Below are positions 27,449 to 37,821 of a DNA stretch of 64,000 nucleotides, one piece after another. A model generated the notes under the pieces. The model saw only the letters and a program-made list of their open reading frames with translations. It was not told the DNA's origin and searched no databases. Source of the DNA: Sphingopyxis lindanitolerans (GTDB lineage Bacteria > Pseudomonadota > Alphaproteobacteria > Sphingomonadales > Sphingomonadaceae). The number at the start of each line of letters is the position of its first letter. The stretch's first letter is position 1. Position numbers and translations under genes: made by a program. The stretch lies in the NCBI RefSeq assembly GCF_002993885.1, contig NZ_CM009578.1, positions 1,766,751 through 1,830,750 of the forward strand. The letters run 5' to 3'.

Positions 27449-27787
27449 ATGAAGATGGTGGGACGGATCATCGGCGGTGTCCTCGGCAGCGCCATCGGGC
27501 GGCAGAAGAATAACCACCCCGTCGCGGGCGCGATGATCGGCGCGGGCACGCTGTTCGCGGCGCGGCGCCTGTTCCCGCAGCGCTATGCCGTACTCGCCGC
27601 GACCGCCGCGGCCGCCTATCTCACCAAGCGATGGGCCGACCGCGCCGAGGCGCGCAAGGCGACCGAAGCGGCGCAGGCGTCCGATCCCGAACAGGCGAAC
27701 GGCGCCGCGACCGACGGCGAAAGCCTGGGCGAAGCGCTGCCGCCAGCGATTCCGGTTGCGAGCAACGGACGGGCAGCAATTCACTGA
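27449..27787 (+). CDS. Small glycine-rich membrane-associated protein, unknown
   Basis: 112 residues. The N-terminal GRIIGGVLGSAIG and GAMIGAGTLFAARRLF are glycine-zipper-like, followed by an alanine-rich segment and a charged C-terminal tail. GGGGAGGAAGG precedes the ATG. Possibly a small envelope protein. It follows fumC after 46 bp. Confidence 0.6.
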   Translation: MKMVGRIIGGVLGSAIGRQKNNHPVAGAMIGAGTLFAARRLFPQRYAVLAATAAAAYLTKRWADRAEARKATEAAQASDPEQANGAATDGESLGEALPPAIPVASNGRAAIH

Positions 27788-27840
27788 GTCATCATTCCCG
27801 ATTGAAAACCCGTGTTCCCCCGCGATAATGTTTCAATCGA

Positions 27841-28404
27841 TCAGCCATCCGCCTGCCATTGCTTCACCGCCTCGATGGGCGAGACCAGCATGAGAATGTT
27901 GAGCGTCAGATTGTCGCGGATCGCCCACAGGGTGAACAGTTCGAAAGCGATCGCGATCAGGACGGTCGTCCACCAGCGCATCCGGCTCGCGGCGAGGAAG
28001 CCGAGCATCATGAACGCCGCGTCGGAGACCGAGTTCAGGACCGAATCGCCCGAATAGCCATAGGCCATCGTCACTTCGCGATAGCGGTCGATGATGATGC
28101 TCGAATTTTCCAATATCTCCCACGCGCCCTCGATCCCGATCGCGACCGCCAGCGCCGGCCATAAGGGCGCGCGCGGTATCAGCAGCCGCGACAGCCACAA
28201 GAAGATGAAGCCGTGGATGATGTGGCTGAAGCTGTACCAGTCCGAGATCTGCTGGCTGTTCTGGTTCGACTGGACGGTGCCGTGCCACAGGCTCACCGTG
28301 CCGCACGGACAGATCGGCGGCCGCCCCATCGCGATCAGGATCGCGGCAAGCAGCGCGAGAAGCGCGATGGCGACCAGCCAGCCCGTTCGTGACATTCCCG
28401 CCAT
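27841..28404 (-). CDS. DUF2585 (UPF0314) membrane protein
   Basis: 187 residues with about five membrane helices. Typical features of the family are the conserved [29 protein letters not shown] and [18 protein letters not shown]. Its function is unknown; the family is restricted mainly to Alphaproteobacteria. It is divergent from gmk with only 47 bp between starts. Confidence 0.85.
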   Translation of the reverse strand: MAGMSRTGWLVAIALLALLAAILIAMGRPPICPCGTVSLWHGTVQSNQNSQQISDWYSFSHIIHGFIFLWLSRLLIPRAPLWPALAVAIGIEGAWEILENSSIIIDRYREVTMAYGYSGDSVLNSVSDAAFMMLGFLAASRMRWWTTVLIAIAFELFTLWAIRDNLTLNILMLVSPIEAVKQWQADG

Positions 28405-28451
28405 ACGCCCTTCCCGCTTGACCGCTGCCCCTACCCGCGCGAATAGCGCGC

Positions 28452-29114
28452 ATGGCTGAAAGCGTCCACCTGAACCGCCGCGGCGTGTTGTTCGTGCTCT
28501 CCTCGCCCTCGGGAGCAGGCAAAACCACCATCTCGAAAAAGATGCTCGCCGCCGACGGCGAGATCGCGCTGTCGATCTCGGCGACGACCCGTCCGCCGCG
28601 CCCGGGCGAGCGCGACGGCATCGATTATCATTTCGTCGATGTCGATACCTTCAAGCAGATGGCGGCCGACGGCGAGTTTCTCGAATGGGCGCATGTCTTT
28701 GGCCACCGCTACGGCACGCCCCGCGCGCGGGTCGACGAATTGCTCGACACGGGCAAGGACGTGCTGTTCGACATCGACTGGCAGGGCGCGCAGCAACTCT
28801 ATCAGGAAGCGGGGCCCGACGTCGTGCGGGTCTTCGTGCTGCCGCCGACGATGGAAGAACTCGAGCGCCGCCTGCGGTCGCGGGGCACCGACAGCGACGA
28901 GGTGATCGCCGCGCGCATGGAACGCGCCGCGAACGAGATCAGCCACTGGGACGGCTATGATTATGTGCTGATCAACGACGCGGTCGAGGAATGCTATGGC
29001 GAGGTGATGGCGATCCTGCGCGCCGAGCGGCTGAAGCGCCGCCGCCAGATCGGTCTGATCGGCTTCGCGCGCGACCTGATCCGCTCGGTGCCCGAAGCCG
29101 ATACGAAGCTGTAA
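28452..29114 (+). CDS. gmk: Guanylate kinase
   Basis: 220 residues. It phosphorylates GMP to GDP. The P-loop [14 protein letters not shown] and the GMP-binding block [17 protein letters not shown] ([20 protein letters not shown]) are complete, as is DWQGAQQL. The C-terminal extension after about residue 190 is usual in this group. Its transcript ends at a 25-bp perfect hairpin. Confidence 0.95.
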   Translation: MAESVHLNRRGVLFVLSSPSGAGKTTISKKMLAADGEIALSISATTRPPRPGERDGIDYHFVDVDTFKQMAADGEFLEWAHVFGHRYGTPRARVDELLDTGKDVLFDIDWQGAQQLYQEAGPDVVRVFVLPPTMEELERRLRSRGTDSDEVIAARMERAANEISHWDGYDYVLINDAVEECYGEVMAILRAERLKRRRQIGLIGFARDLIRSVPEADTKL

Positions 29115-29130
29115 CGCTGATATGAATGAG

Positions 29131-29189
29131 CCGCGTGTCCCCGCGAAGGCGGGTGATGGACACCCGCCTTCGCGGGGACACGCGGCTTT
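29131..29189 (+). terminator. Long perfect hairpin after gmk (repeat acting as terminator)
   Basis: A 25-bp perfect stem (29131-29155 with 29161-29185), loop ATGGA, followed by CTTTTC. The core CCCCGCGAAGGCGGG is a repeat found in several other gaps. It can end gmk and, read the other way, precedes nothing on the minus strand except the thioesterase 3' end. Confidence 0.75.
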
Positions 29190-29192
29190 TCT

Positions 29193-29630
29193 CTATACCG
29201 CCTGCGCCAGTTTCGCTTCCAACTCCGCGACCATCTCCGCGCGCAGCGGCTTGGCCTGCCCGTCGGTTCGGCAGACGACGACCGTATCGCAGGTCGCGAT
29301 CGCGTGGCCGTTCTGGAACATCGCCTGGACGATCGTCCAGCTCGAGGTGCCGAGCCGGCCGATGCCGGTCGCGATCTGGACCGGATCGGGGAAATTACCC
29401 TCGGCGAGATAGTTGATTTCGACCGCCGCGACCATCGTGCGCTCGTTCGCCGGGCGTTCGCTCAACGGACGGACGTCGCGGTTCAGCAGCACCCGGCCGC
29501 TCTCGAACAGCGCGGCAAAGGCCACATTGTTGAGGTGGCCGTTGATGTCCATGTCCTGAAAGCGCGTCTGCAACTCGATGCGGACGGGGTAGCTGGCGGC
29601 ATCGAGCCGCCAGCTTTCCGGTTTCGCCAT
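29193..29630 (-). CDS. Hot-dog-fold acyl-CoA thioesterase
   Basis: 145 residues of the 4-hydroxybenzoyl-CoA-thioesterase type. The active-site Asp is in RFQDMDINGHLNNVAFAALFE, which also holds the HLNN motif. It would hydrolyse acyl-CoA thioesters. It starts one base after the SDR stop and ends the operon running from the acyl-CoA dehydrogenase. Confidence 0.82.
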   Translation of the reverse strand: MAKPESWRLDAASYPVRIELQTRFQDMDINGHLNNVAFAALFESGRVLLNRDVRPLSERPANERTMVAAVEINYLAEGNFPDPVQIATGIGRLGTSSWTIVQAMFQNGHAIATCDTVVVCRTDGQAKPLRAEMVAELEAKLAQAV

Positions 29631-29631
29631 A

Positions 29632-30414
<783 letters not shown>

Positions 30415-30440
30415 ACGGACATCCTTTCCAAAATATAAGC

Positions 30441-30536
30441 GAGTATTCCGGCGAAAGCCGGGACCCAGGGCGTCAATATGCAGCGTCTGCGCAAGGCCGC
30501 CCTAGGCTCCTGCTTTCGCAGGAGCACATGAAGAGT
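30441..30536. repeat. Spacer with GC-rich repeat
   Basis: Contains TATTCCGGCGAAAGCCGGGA and CTCCTGCTTTCGCAGGAGC, two short palindromes of the kind often found between sphingomonad genes. Confidence 0.55.
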
Positions 30537-31706
30537 TTAAAGCCGCTCGACGATGGTGACGTTGGCCTGGCCGCCGCCTTCGCACATCGTCTGGAGACCA
30601 TATTTGCCGCCGGTCGCGTCGAGCACGCCGAGCAGGGTCGCCATCAGCTTGGCGCCGCTAGCGCCGAGCGGGTGGCCGAGCGCGATCGCGCCGCCATGGA
30701 CGTTGATCCGCGCCGGGTCGGCGCCGAGATATTTGAGCCAGGCGAGCGGCACCGGCGCGAACGCCTCGTTGACTTCATAGGCGTCGATATCGCCGATCGT
30801 CATCCCCGCCTTCTTCAGCGCGCGTTCGGTCGCGAACAGCGGCTCCTCAAGCATGATGACCGGATCGCCCGCGGTCACCGACACATGGTGGATGCGCGCG
30901 CGCGGGGTCAGGCCATGGTCTTTCAGCGCCTGTTCCGAGCAGATCAGCACCGCCGAGGCGCCGTCGCAAATCTGGCTCGCCGAAGCGGCGGTGATCGAAC
31001 CGCCTTCCTGGAGCAGCTTGACGCCCGCAATGCCTTCGAGCGTCGCGTCGAAGCGGATGCCCTCGTCGACAAGGTGGATATCCTTGCCCTCGGGGGTTTC
31101 GATCTCGATGCCGACGATTTCCTTCTGGAAGCGGCCCGCCTCGGTCGCCACCTTGGCGCGGCGATGGCTTTCGAGCGCGAAGGCGTCGAGGTCGGCCTTG
31201 GTGAAGCCGTGCTTCTGGACGATCATCTCGGCGCCCGCGAACTGGCTGAACATGAGGCCGGGATATTTTTCCTCGAGCCGCGGCGACTTATAATTGCCCA
31301 TGCCTTCCTTCATATAGAGCATCGCGGTCGAGCCCATGGGCACGCGCGACATGCTTTCGATGCCGCTGGCGAGGACGATGTCCTGCGTTCCCGACAAAAT
31401 GCCCTGCGCCGCGAATTGCATCGCCTGCTGCGACGAACCGCATTGGCGGTCGATCGTAACCGCGGGGATGCTGTCGGGCAGTTTCGAGGCGAGGACGGCA
31501 TAGCGCCCCAGATCCCCCGTCTGCTGGCCGCCCTGCGACACGCAGCCAGTGATCACGTCGTCGATCTTCGAGGTGTCGAAATCATTGCGCTCCGCAATCG
31601 CGTCGAACACCGCGGCGCCGAGGTCGACGGGGTGGACGCCGGCGAGCCGGCCGCCGCGCTTGCCGCCAGCGGTGCGGACGGCATCGACGATATAAGCAGT
31701 AGCCAT
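30537..31706 (-). CDS. Acetyl-CoA acyltransferase (thiolase)
   Basis: 389 residues. The acyl-accepting Cys89 is in TIDRQCGSSQQA, His345 in GHPLGASGAKL and Cys375 in MCEGGGQANV, the three catalytic residues of degradative thiolases. It would cleave 3-ketoacyl-CoA to acetyl-CoA and a shortened acyl-CoA. It lies between the acyl-CoA dehydrogenase and the SDR, forming three beta-oxidation steps in one transcription unit. Confidence 0.92.
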   Translation of the reverse strand: MATAYIVDAVRTAGGKRGGRLAGVHPVDLGAAVFDAIAERNDFDTSKIDDVITGCVSQGGQQTGDLGRYAVLASKLPDSIPAVTIDRQCGSSQQAMQFAAQGILSGTQDIVLASGIESMSRVPMGSTAMLYMKEGMGNYKSPRLEEKYPGLMFSQFAGAEMIVQKHGFTKADLDAFALESHRRAKVATEAGRFQKEIVGIEIETPEGKDIHLVDEGIRFDATLEGIAGVKLLQEGGSITAASASQICDGASAVLICSEQALKDHGLTPRARIHHVSVTAGDPVIMLEEPLFATERALKKAGMTIGDIDAYEVNEAFAPVPLAWLKYLGADPARINVHGGAIALGHPLGASGAKLMATLLGVLDATGGKYGLQTMCEGGGQANVTIVERL

Positions 31707-31728
31707 GGGGAGTTCCTTTCCGAGTAAT

Positions 31729-31816
31729 CGTCGCCCCCGCGAAGGCGGGGGCCGTTGGAGGCGCCAGGCAACGCCGAATTAGGACGCCAGCGGCCCCCGC
31801 CTTCGCGGGGGCGACG
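31729..31816. repeat. 26-bp inverted repeat between thiolase and acyl-CoA dehydrogenase
   Basis: CGTCGCCCCCGCGAAGGCGG type arms at 31729-31754 and 31791-31816, 36 bp apart. Same core as the hairpin after gmk. Confidence 0.75.
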
Positions 31817-31819
31817 GGC

Positions 31820-32974
31820 TTAAAGTTTCCGCCCGATCAGTTCCTTCATGATCTCGTTCGTGCCGCCGAAGATGCGCGTCACGCGCGCCGCGCGCCAGGC
31901 ACGGGCGATCGGATATTCGTTCATATAGCCTGCGCCGCCGTGAAGCTGGAGGCATTTGTCCATCATTTCCCACTGAAGCTCGGTGTGCCACAGCTTCGCC
32001 GCGGCGCCCTCTTCGGGGGTCAGCTCCTTTTTCAGGTGGCGGGCGAGCGCCCAGTCGAGATGCGCCCAGCCGACCTGCAGCTTGGTCTTGAGGTCGGCGA
32101 GGACGAAGCGCGTGTTCTGGAAATCGAGGATCGGCTTGCCGAACGCCTTGCGGTCGCGGGTGAATTCGACCGTGTCGTCGAACGCGCGCTGCGCCGACGC
32201 CTGCGCCGACACCGCGATCGACAGCCGTTCCTGCGGCAGCTCGCTCATCAGATAGATGAAGCCCTGCCCCTCTTCGCCAAGACAGTTGGTGATCGGCACA
32301 CGGACGTCCTCGAAGAACATCTCCGACGTATCGGCCTCATCCTGCCCGATCTTGTCGAGGTTGCGGCCGCGCTTGTAACCTTCGCGATCGGCCTCGACGA
32401 GCACGATCGACACGCCCTTCCACGCCGGCTGGACCTCGGTATCGGTCTTGACGCACACTAGGATCAGGTCGGCGTTCTGGCCGTTGGTGATATAGGTTTT
32501 CGACCCGTTGATGACATAGTGATTGCCATCCTTCTTCGCGGTCGTGCGCATCCCCTGAAGATCGCTGCCAGTGCCCGGTTCGGTCATCGCGATCGCGGTG
32601 ATCACCTCGCCCGCGACCATCTTGGGCAGCCAGTGCTTCTTCTGCTCTTCGCTGCCATATTTGACGATATAGCTGGTGACGATGTCGGACTGGAGCGAAA
32701 AGCCCGTCGTCACGCGGCCGTAATAGGCGCTTTCCTCATCGACGATCGCATTATAGCCGAAATCGAGGCCGAGGCCGCCATAGGCTTCGGGAACCGTCGG
32801 GCAGAGCATGCCGAGTTCGCCCGCCTTGGGCCAGATCGACTTGGGAACGATCCCGTCCTCGGCCCATTGCGCCTGGTGGGGCGCGACTTCCTTTTCGAGG
32901 AACTGGCGCACCGTGGCGCGAAACGCCTCATGATCGTCGGTGTAGGCCGAGCGCGAGAGATTATCGAGCGACAT
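31820..32974 (-). CDS. Acyl-CoA dehydrogenase
   Basis: 384 residues. The flavin and substrate motifs AIAMTEPGTGSDLQGM, TYITNGQNAD, RKAFGKPILDFQNTRF and LQLHGGAGYMNEYPIAR are clear, with the catalytic Glu in the last block, and the C-terminal IFGGTNEIMKELIGRKL. It oxidises acyl-CoA to enoyl-CoA using FAD. ATG 32974 was preferred over 32977 because AGGAAG is spaced better. First gene of the operon. Confidence 0.92.
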   Translation of the reverse strand: MSLDNLSRSAYTDDHEAFRATVRQFLEKEVAPHQAQWAEDGIVPKSIWPKAGELGMLCPTVPEAYGGLGLDFGYNAIVDEESAYYGRVTTGFSLQSDIVTSYIVKYGSEEQKKHWLPKMVAGEVITAIAMTEPGTGSDLQGMRTTAKKDGNHYVINGSKTYITNGQNADLILVCVKTDTEVQPAWKGVSIVLVEADREGYKRGRNLDKIGQDEADTSEMFFEDVRVPITNCLGEEGQGFIYLMSELPQERLSIAVSAQASAQRAFDDTVEFTRDRKAFGKPILDFQNTRFVLADLKTKLQVGWAHLDWALARHLKKELTPEEGAAAKLWHTELQWEMMDKCLQLHGGAGYMNEYPIARAWRAARVTRIFGGTNEIMKELIGRKL

Positions 32975-33124
32975 CATCTTCCTTTCGTGACGGCGGCCGG
33001 ACGCAATCGGGGAGCCGGACGCGCGAGCGGTCGCGCCTCGCGGCACGGCCTTCGCCGCCACTGGACCTTACGTTTACGTCCACGTCAAGCAGAAATGCCG
33101 TTACGGCAGGAAGTTCCTTCATCG

Positions 33125-33230
33125 CTGTCCACCTTTCCTCGTCATCCCGGACTTGATCCGGGATCCATGAATTCGGCACAGCGGGAATGGACGCCGGATC
33201 AAGTCCGGGGTGACGAAGGGAAAACGGGGT
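33125..33230. repeat. Inverted repeat in the divergent gap before the SMP-30 gene
   Basis: CGTCATCCCGGACTTGATCC (33139-33158) and its near complement ending GGTGACGA (about 33198-33222) face each other. The gap from 32975 to 33325 (351 bp) otherwise shows no gene. Confidence 0.65.
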
Positions 33231-33325
33231 GGCGGCGGGCGAGTCGAGCTCCATCACGCGCCGACGAAGACGAATAGGTTTGCGGCCGCTGGGCAGCGAC
33301 TGCGCCGCGCGCTAAGCCCTCACCC

Positions 33326-34195
33326 ATGGCCCAACTTTTCCTCGACGCCGGCGCGATGCTCGGCGAATCGCCGCGCTGGCACGCCGCCGAAGCGCGCCTC
33401 TATTGGGTCGACATCGACGCGCAGCGCATCCACCGCACCGACCCGGCGACGGGGGATACCGAGACGATGCAACTCGGCTGCCCGGTCGGCTGCGTCGCGC
33501 CGCGCGCCGGCGGCGGGCTGGTCATGGGGCTCAAGGACGGTTGCGCGCTGACCGACGCCTGGGGCGAGGAACCGCGTGCCTTTGGTCCGCAGATGCTGGC
33601 GGGCATCCCCGAACAGCGCTTCAACGACGGATGCGTCGATGCCGCGGGCCGTTTCTGGGTCGGCAGCGTGACGAGCGACAAATCCAACCCGGGCGCCATG
33701 CTTTTCCGCCTCGACCCCGACGGATCGCTGACACCGATGATCGGCGGGCTGCTCACCAGCAACGGCGCCGCCTTCAGCCCCGATGGCGACACCTTCTATC
33801 ACGCCGACACGCCGACCCACGCGATCAACGCCTATGCCGTCGATCCTGCGACCGGCCTGCTCGGCGAAGGGCGGCTGTTCCACCGGTTCGAGCAGGGCAA
33901 GGGCCGCCCCGACGGCGGCACCGTCGATGCCGAGGGATGTTATTGGTCGGCGCTGTGGGACGGCTGGCGCGTCGTGCGCCTGTCGCCCGCGGGCGAGCTG
34001 CTCCAGACCGTCGAACTGCCGGTCCAGCGCCCCTCGATGATCGCGATCGGCGGGGCGGACATGCGGACCGCTTTCGTCACCAGCGCGGGCAAGACTCTGA
34101 CCGACGAAGAACGCGCGCGCCAGCCGCACGCGGGCGGACTCTTCACCTTCCGCGTCGATGTGCCGGGGCTCGTGCAGCCGGGGTTCGGGGGCTGA
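33326..34195 (+). CDS. SMP-30/gluconolactonase family protein
   Basis: 289 residues forming the six-bladed propeller of SMP-30/regucalcin lactonases. Metal ligands are expected in LGESPRWHAAEARLYWVDID (Glu), NDGCVDAAGRFWVGS (Asn-Asp), LTSNGAAFSPDGDTFYHADT (Asn) and GKGRPDGGTVDAEGCYW (Asp). It would hydrolyse a sugar or organic lactone. No signal peptide, so cytoplasmic. Confidence 0.88.
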   Translation: MAQLFLDAGAMLGESPRWHAAEARLYWVDIDAQRIHRTDPATGDTETMQLGCPVGCVAPRAGGGLVMGLKDGCALTDAWGEEPRAFGPQMLAGIPEQRFNDGCVDAAGRFWVGSVTSDKSNPGAMLFRLDPDGSLTPMIGGLLTSNGAAFSPDGDTFYHADTPTHAINAYAVDPATGLLGEGRLFHRFEQGKGRPDGGTVDAEGCYWSALWDGWRVVRLSPAGELLQTVELPVQRPSMIAIGGADMRTAFVTSAGKTLTDEERARQPHAGGLFTFRVDVPGLVQPGFGG

Positions 34196-34282
34196 CAAGC
34201 CCCACTCTTGCACCTTGCGCCCACCTCGGGTTATGGCCGCTCCATATGGTTTCGCTCGAAACCAGTCTTCCGGGGAGATACG

Positions 34283-36463
34283 ATGATGCCGCGCCGCGCG
34301 CAGCCTTTTGTCCGTTTGTCGGTCCTGCTTGCATCGACCGCCATGTTGATGGGTTATAGTCCGATGACCATTGCCGCCGAAACCGCCCCAACGCCCGCCG
34401 CGACCGCGGATGCGAACCCGATGCTCCAGCCGTGGACCGGCCCCTATGAGGGGGTGCCGCCGTGGGACAAGCTCGACCCCGAACTCTTCCCCGACGCCTT
34501 CCAGAAGGGCATGGCCGAAGTGAAGGCCGAGGTGCAGGCGGTGATCGACAATCCCGCCGAACCGACATTCGAAAATACCCACGTCCCGATGCAACTCGCG
34601 GGCGAGACGATGGACCGGGTCTTCGCGCTGTGGGGCGTCCAGACCTCGAACAAGTCGAACGACCGTGTCGAGGACATCGACGCCGAATGGAGCCCCAAGC
34701 TCACCACATTCTATACCGAGCTGTTCCTCGAACCCAAGCTTTTCGCCCGCCACAAGGCGGTCTATGACAAGCGCCTGACCAGCGGCCTCAACGCCCAGCA
34801 GATCCGCATCGTCGAGCGCAGCTATGACGAGATGGTGCGCGACGGCGCGAACCTGTCGCCCGCGAACAAGGCGAAGCTCGTCGATTTGAACGCGAAGCTC
34901 GAAGGCCTGTTCTCGACCTTTTCGTCGAAGCTGCTCGGCGACGAAAAGCTCTATACCTATGTGACCGACAAGACCGAGCTCGACGGGCTAGCGCCGGGTT
35001 TCATCGCTTCGCTCGCCGACGCCGCCGAAGCGCAGGGCAAGCCCGGCCAGTGGGCGATCAAGAACACCCGTTCGTCGGCGCAGCCGGTGCTGCAAAGCGC
35101 GGCGAACCGCGCGCTGCGCGAGAAGGTGTGGCGCGCGTTCGTCAATCGCGGCGACAATGGCGACGCGAACGACACCAACGCGACGATCGCCGACATATTG
35201 AAACTGCGCCAGGAGCGCGCGGTGCTGCTCGGTTTCGCGACCCACGCGAACTACCGCATGGCCGACACGATGGCGAAGACCCCCGAAAACGCCATGGGCC
35301 TGATGATGAAGGTGTGGCCCGCCGCGGTCGCGCGCGTCCATGAGGAGGTCGCCGACATGCAGGCGATCGCCGACGCCGAGGCGAAGGCCGGCAAGGGACC
35401 GAAGGTCACGATCGAGCCGTGGGACTATCGCTATTATGCGGAGAAGGTCCGCAAGGCGAAATACGACCTCGATGAAAGCGAGGTGAAACCCTATCTCCAG
35501 CTCGACAAGCTGCGCGACGCGATGTTCTGGGAGGCGGGGCAACTCTATGACCTCGGCTTCCGCGAAAACACCGGCACGATCCCCGTCTTCGATCCCAAGG
35601 TGAAGACGTTCGAGGTCTACAACCTCAAGACGAACGCCAATGTCGGCGTCCTCTATCTCGACAATTTCGCGCGCGACGGGAAGCGCTCGGGCGCGTGGAT
35701 GACGACCTATCGCAGCGAACAGGGGCTCGGCGGCGAACGCAATGTTCTGGCGTCGAACAACAATAATTTCACCGAGGGCTCGAAGGGCGAGCCGACGCTG
35801 GTCAGCCTCGACGATGCGACCACCCTGTTTCACGAATTCGGGCACGGCATCCATTATCTGCTGCAGCACGTCTATTACCCCGCGCTCGCCGGGGTGCCGC
35901 GCGACTTCGTCGAATATCCGAGCCAGGTGAACGAGAATTGGCTGATGACGCCCGAGGTGCTGTCGAAATTCGCGACACACTATCAGACCGGCGAGCCGAT
36001 GCCGCAAGCGCTGGTCGACAAGATTCTCGCCTCGAACAAGTTCAACCAGGGGTTCGAGACGGTCGAATATCTGGCGAGCGCGATCCTCGACATGAAGCTC
36101 CACGACCGCAAGGTGCCGGTGACCGATATCGACAAGTTCGAGCGCGAGACGCTTGCCGAAATCGGCATGCCGAAGGAAATCGTCATGCGGCACCGCCTGC
36201 CGCAATTCGGCCACCTGTTCAGCAGCGACGCCTATTCGGCGGGCTATTATAGCTATCTCTGGTCCGAAACGATGGACGCCGACACCTGGGCGGCGTTCCA
36301 GGAGGCCGGCGGGCCATGGGACCGCAAGGTCGCCGACAGGTTCCGCACCATATTGCTGATGACGGGCAACGAGACCGACCGCGCCGAAGCCTATCGCGCC
36401 TTCCGCGGGCGCGATCCCGACGTCAAGGCCTTGCTCAGAAAGCGCGGTTTTCCGACCGAATAG
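34283..36463 (+). CDS. M3-family metallopeptidase (peptidyl-dipeptidase Dcp type), exported
   Basis: 726 residues. Signal peptide about 1-30 (SVLLASTAMLMGYSPMTIAAE). The zinc motif HEFGHGIHYLLQ is complete and is followed by the downstream Glu region FVEYPSQVNENW and the substrate-binding SAGYYSYLWSE. It is close to Dcp/oligopeptidase A and would cut dipeptides from peptide C-termini in the periplasm. ATG 34283 follows GGGGAG at five bases. Confidence 0.92.
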   Translation: MMPRRAQPFVRLSVLLASTAMLMGYSPMTIAAETAPTPAATADANPMLQPWTGPYEGVPPWDKLDPELFPDAFQKGMAEVKAEVQAVIDNPAEPTFENTHVPMQLAGETMDRVFALWGVQTSNKSNDRVEDIDAEWSPKLTTFYTELFLEPKLFARHKAVYDKRLTSGLNAQQIRIVERSYDEMVRDGANLSPANKAKLVDLNAKLEGLFSTFSSKLLGDEKLYTYVTDKTELDGLAPGFIASLADAAEAQGKPGQWAIKNTRSSAQPVLQSAANRALREKVWRAFVNRGDNGDANDTNATIADILKLRQERAVLLGFATHANYRMADTMAKTPENAMGLMMKVWPAAVARVHEEVADMQAIADAEAKAGKGPKVTIEPWDYRYYAEKVRKAKYDLDESEVKPYLQLDKLRDAMFWEAGQLYDLGFRENTGTIPVFDPKVKTFEVYNLKTNANVGVLYLDNFARDGKRSGAWMTTYRSEQGLGGERNVLASNNNNFTEGSKGEPTLVSLDDATTLFHEFGHGIHYLLQHVYYPALAGVPRDFVEYPSQVNENWLMTPEVLSKFATHYQTGEPMPQALVDKILASNKFNQGFETVEYLASAILDMKLHDRKVPVTDIDKFERETLAEIGMPKEIVMRHRLPQFGHLFSSDAYSAGYYSYLWSETMDADTWAAFQEAGGPWDRKVADRFRTILLMTGNETDRAEAYRAFRGRDPDVKALLRKRGFPTE

Positions 36464-36554
36464 AGGCGATGGGACAAAGGGAGCTTCGGCTCCCTTTGTT
36501 TTGGGCGGAAGTTGGTGAAAGTGTCGCGCAGCGTGGGTTGACGTCCCTCCAAAA

Positions 36555-36584
36555 CGATATAAATATGATATCATCATTATATCG
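36555..36584. promoter_or_regulatory. 30-bp near-perfect palindrome before the SPFH operon
   Basis: Outer arms CGATATAA (36555-36562) and TTATATCG (36577-36584), inner TGATATCA (36566-36573), all sharing one centre between 36569 and 36570. 26 of 30 positions pair. It lies 18 bp before the SPFH ATG, where a bound repressor would block transcription. The pattern suggests a GntR- or PadR-type regulator. Confidence 0.65.
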
Positions 36585-36602
36585 AATGATTCGGAGGGAA
36601 AG

Positions 36603-37508
36603 ATGGTCGATACGGGAACACCCGCGCTGAACCGCAGTCGCGAGACGCGCGCAAACACGCAGAGCGGTTATCTGATGCTGCTCATCTGGCTGGTGCTGCT
36701 TGGCGTCGCCATCTGGGCGGGGGCCTCCAATATCGGGAGCGACGGGGCCGATTGGAATTGGACATGGGCGCTGGTCGTCGTGAGCGCGGTCGCCGGGACG
36801 ATCATCCTGTGCGGTTTCTACCTGATCAATCCCAACGAGGCGGCGGCGATCCAGTTGTTCGGCGCCTATAAGGGCACCGACCGCGAAAGCGGGCTGCGCT
36901 GGGTTCTGCCCTGGCTGTCGCGCAAGAAGATCGCGGTGCGCGCGAACAATGTCATTTCGGACAAGATCAAGGTCAACGACCTGCGCGGCAATCCGATCGA
37001 AATGGCGGCGCAGGTCGTATGGCGCGTCACCGACACCGCGCAGGCGCTGTTCGACGTCGACGATTACAAGGAATTCGTGATGGCGCAGATGGAGGCCGCG
37101 GTGCGCTCGATCGGATCGCGCTATCCCTATGACGATATCGAGCATCAGGAAATCACGCTGCGCGGCAACCATGACGAGGTCGGAGTCGAACTGCGCAAGG
37201 CGCTGATCGAACGGCTGAGCGTCGCGGGCATCACCGTCGACGAATGCGGTCTGACGCATTTGGCCTATGCGCAGGAAATCGCGGGCGCGATGCTCCGCCG
37301 CCAGCAGGCCGAAGCGGTGATCGCGGCGCGCAAGAAGCTGGTCGAAGGCGCGGTGACGATGGTCGAGATGGCGCTGACCCAACTCAGTGAGAAGAATGTC
37401 GTCGAACTCGACGACGAGCGCAAGGCGGCGATGGTGTCGAACCTGATGGTCGTCCTGTGCGGCGAGCGCGACACCCAGCCCGTCGTCAACGCCGGCTCGC
37501 TCTATTGA
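36603..37508 (+). CDS. SPFH/band 7 membrane protein
   Basis: 301 residues. Two membrane helices (about 24-41 and 57-76) are followed by an SPFH domain ([18 protein letters not shown] to about 220) with [15 protein letters not shown] and [19 protein letters not shown], and a helical end. Related to slipins and flotillin-like scaffold proteins. Role unknown. GGAGGG precedes the ATG. It heads a transcript with a ribbon-helix-helix protein and a small membrane protein. Confidence 0.85.
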   Translation: MVDTGTPALNRSRETRANTQSGYLMLLIWLVLLGVAIWAGASNIGSDGADWNWTWALVVVSAVAGTIILCGFYLINPNEAAAIQLFGAYKGTDRESGLRWVLPWLSRKKIAVRANNVISDKIKVNDLRGNPIEMAAQVVWRVTDTAQALFDVDDYKEFVMAQMEAAVRSIGSRYPYDDIEHQEITLRGNHDEVGVELRKALIERLSVAGITVDECGLTHLAYAQEIAGAMLRRQQAEAVIAARKKLVEGAVTMVEMALTQLSEKNVVELDDERKAAMVSNLMVVLCGERDTQPVVNAGSLY

Positions 37509-37519
37509 TCCAGATATTC

Positions 37520-37604
37520 CGTTCGTGTCGAGCGACGTCGAGACGTCCCATGGGGGCACACGGCCGCCCGACATCTCGACGTCGCTCGATGCGAACGGGA
37601 AGTG
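37520..37604. repeat. Inverted repeat (CGTTCGTGTCGAGCGACGTCG type)
   Basis: CCGTTCGTGTCGAGCGACG and its mirrored CGTCGCTCGATGCGAACGG enclose CCCATGGGGG. A common sphingomonad interspersed palindrome; it lies between the SPFH and ribbon-helix-helix genes. Confidence 0.7.
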
Positions 37605-37616
37605 AGGTTTAGCCCG

Positions 37617-37820
37617 ATGCCCGCGCCAGCCAAGAAAGCCTTTGCCCTCCGCCTCGATCCGGCACTCTTCGCCGCGATCGAGCGGCTGGCCTCGGTCGAA
37701 CTGCGCAGCGCCAATGCCGAGATCGAAATCCTGCTGCGCGAAGCGCTGGCCCGCCGCGGCGTGAGCGTGAAACAGTCGGACGCGCCGAAACGCGGCCGCC
37801 CGCCCGGAAAGGAAAGCTGA
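37617..37820 (+). CDS. Ribbon-helix-helix (Arc-like) DNA-binding protein
   Basis: 67 residues. KKAFALRLDPALFAAIERLA followed by ELRSANAEIEILLREAL is the strand-helix-helix pattern of Arc/MetJ-type proteins that bind DNA as dimers; the tail is basic (KRGRPPGK). It probably regulates its own operon, possibly by the palindrome at 36555. GAGG lies nine bases before ATG 37617. Confidence 0.75.
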   Translation: MPAPAKKAFALRLDPALFAAIERLASVELRSANAEIEILLREALARRGVSVKQSDAPKRGRPPGKES

Positions 37821-37821
37821 G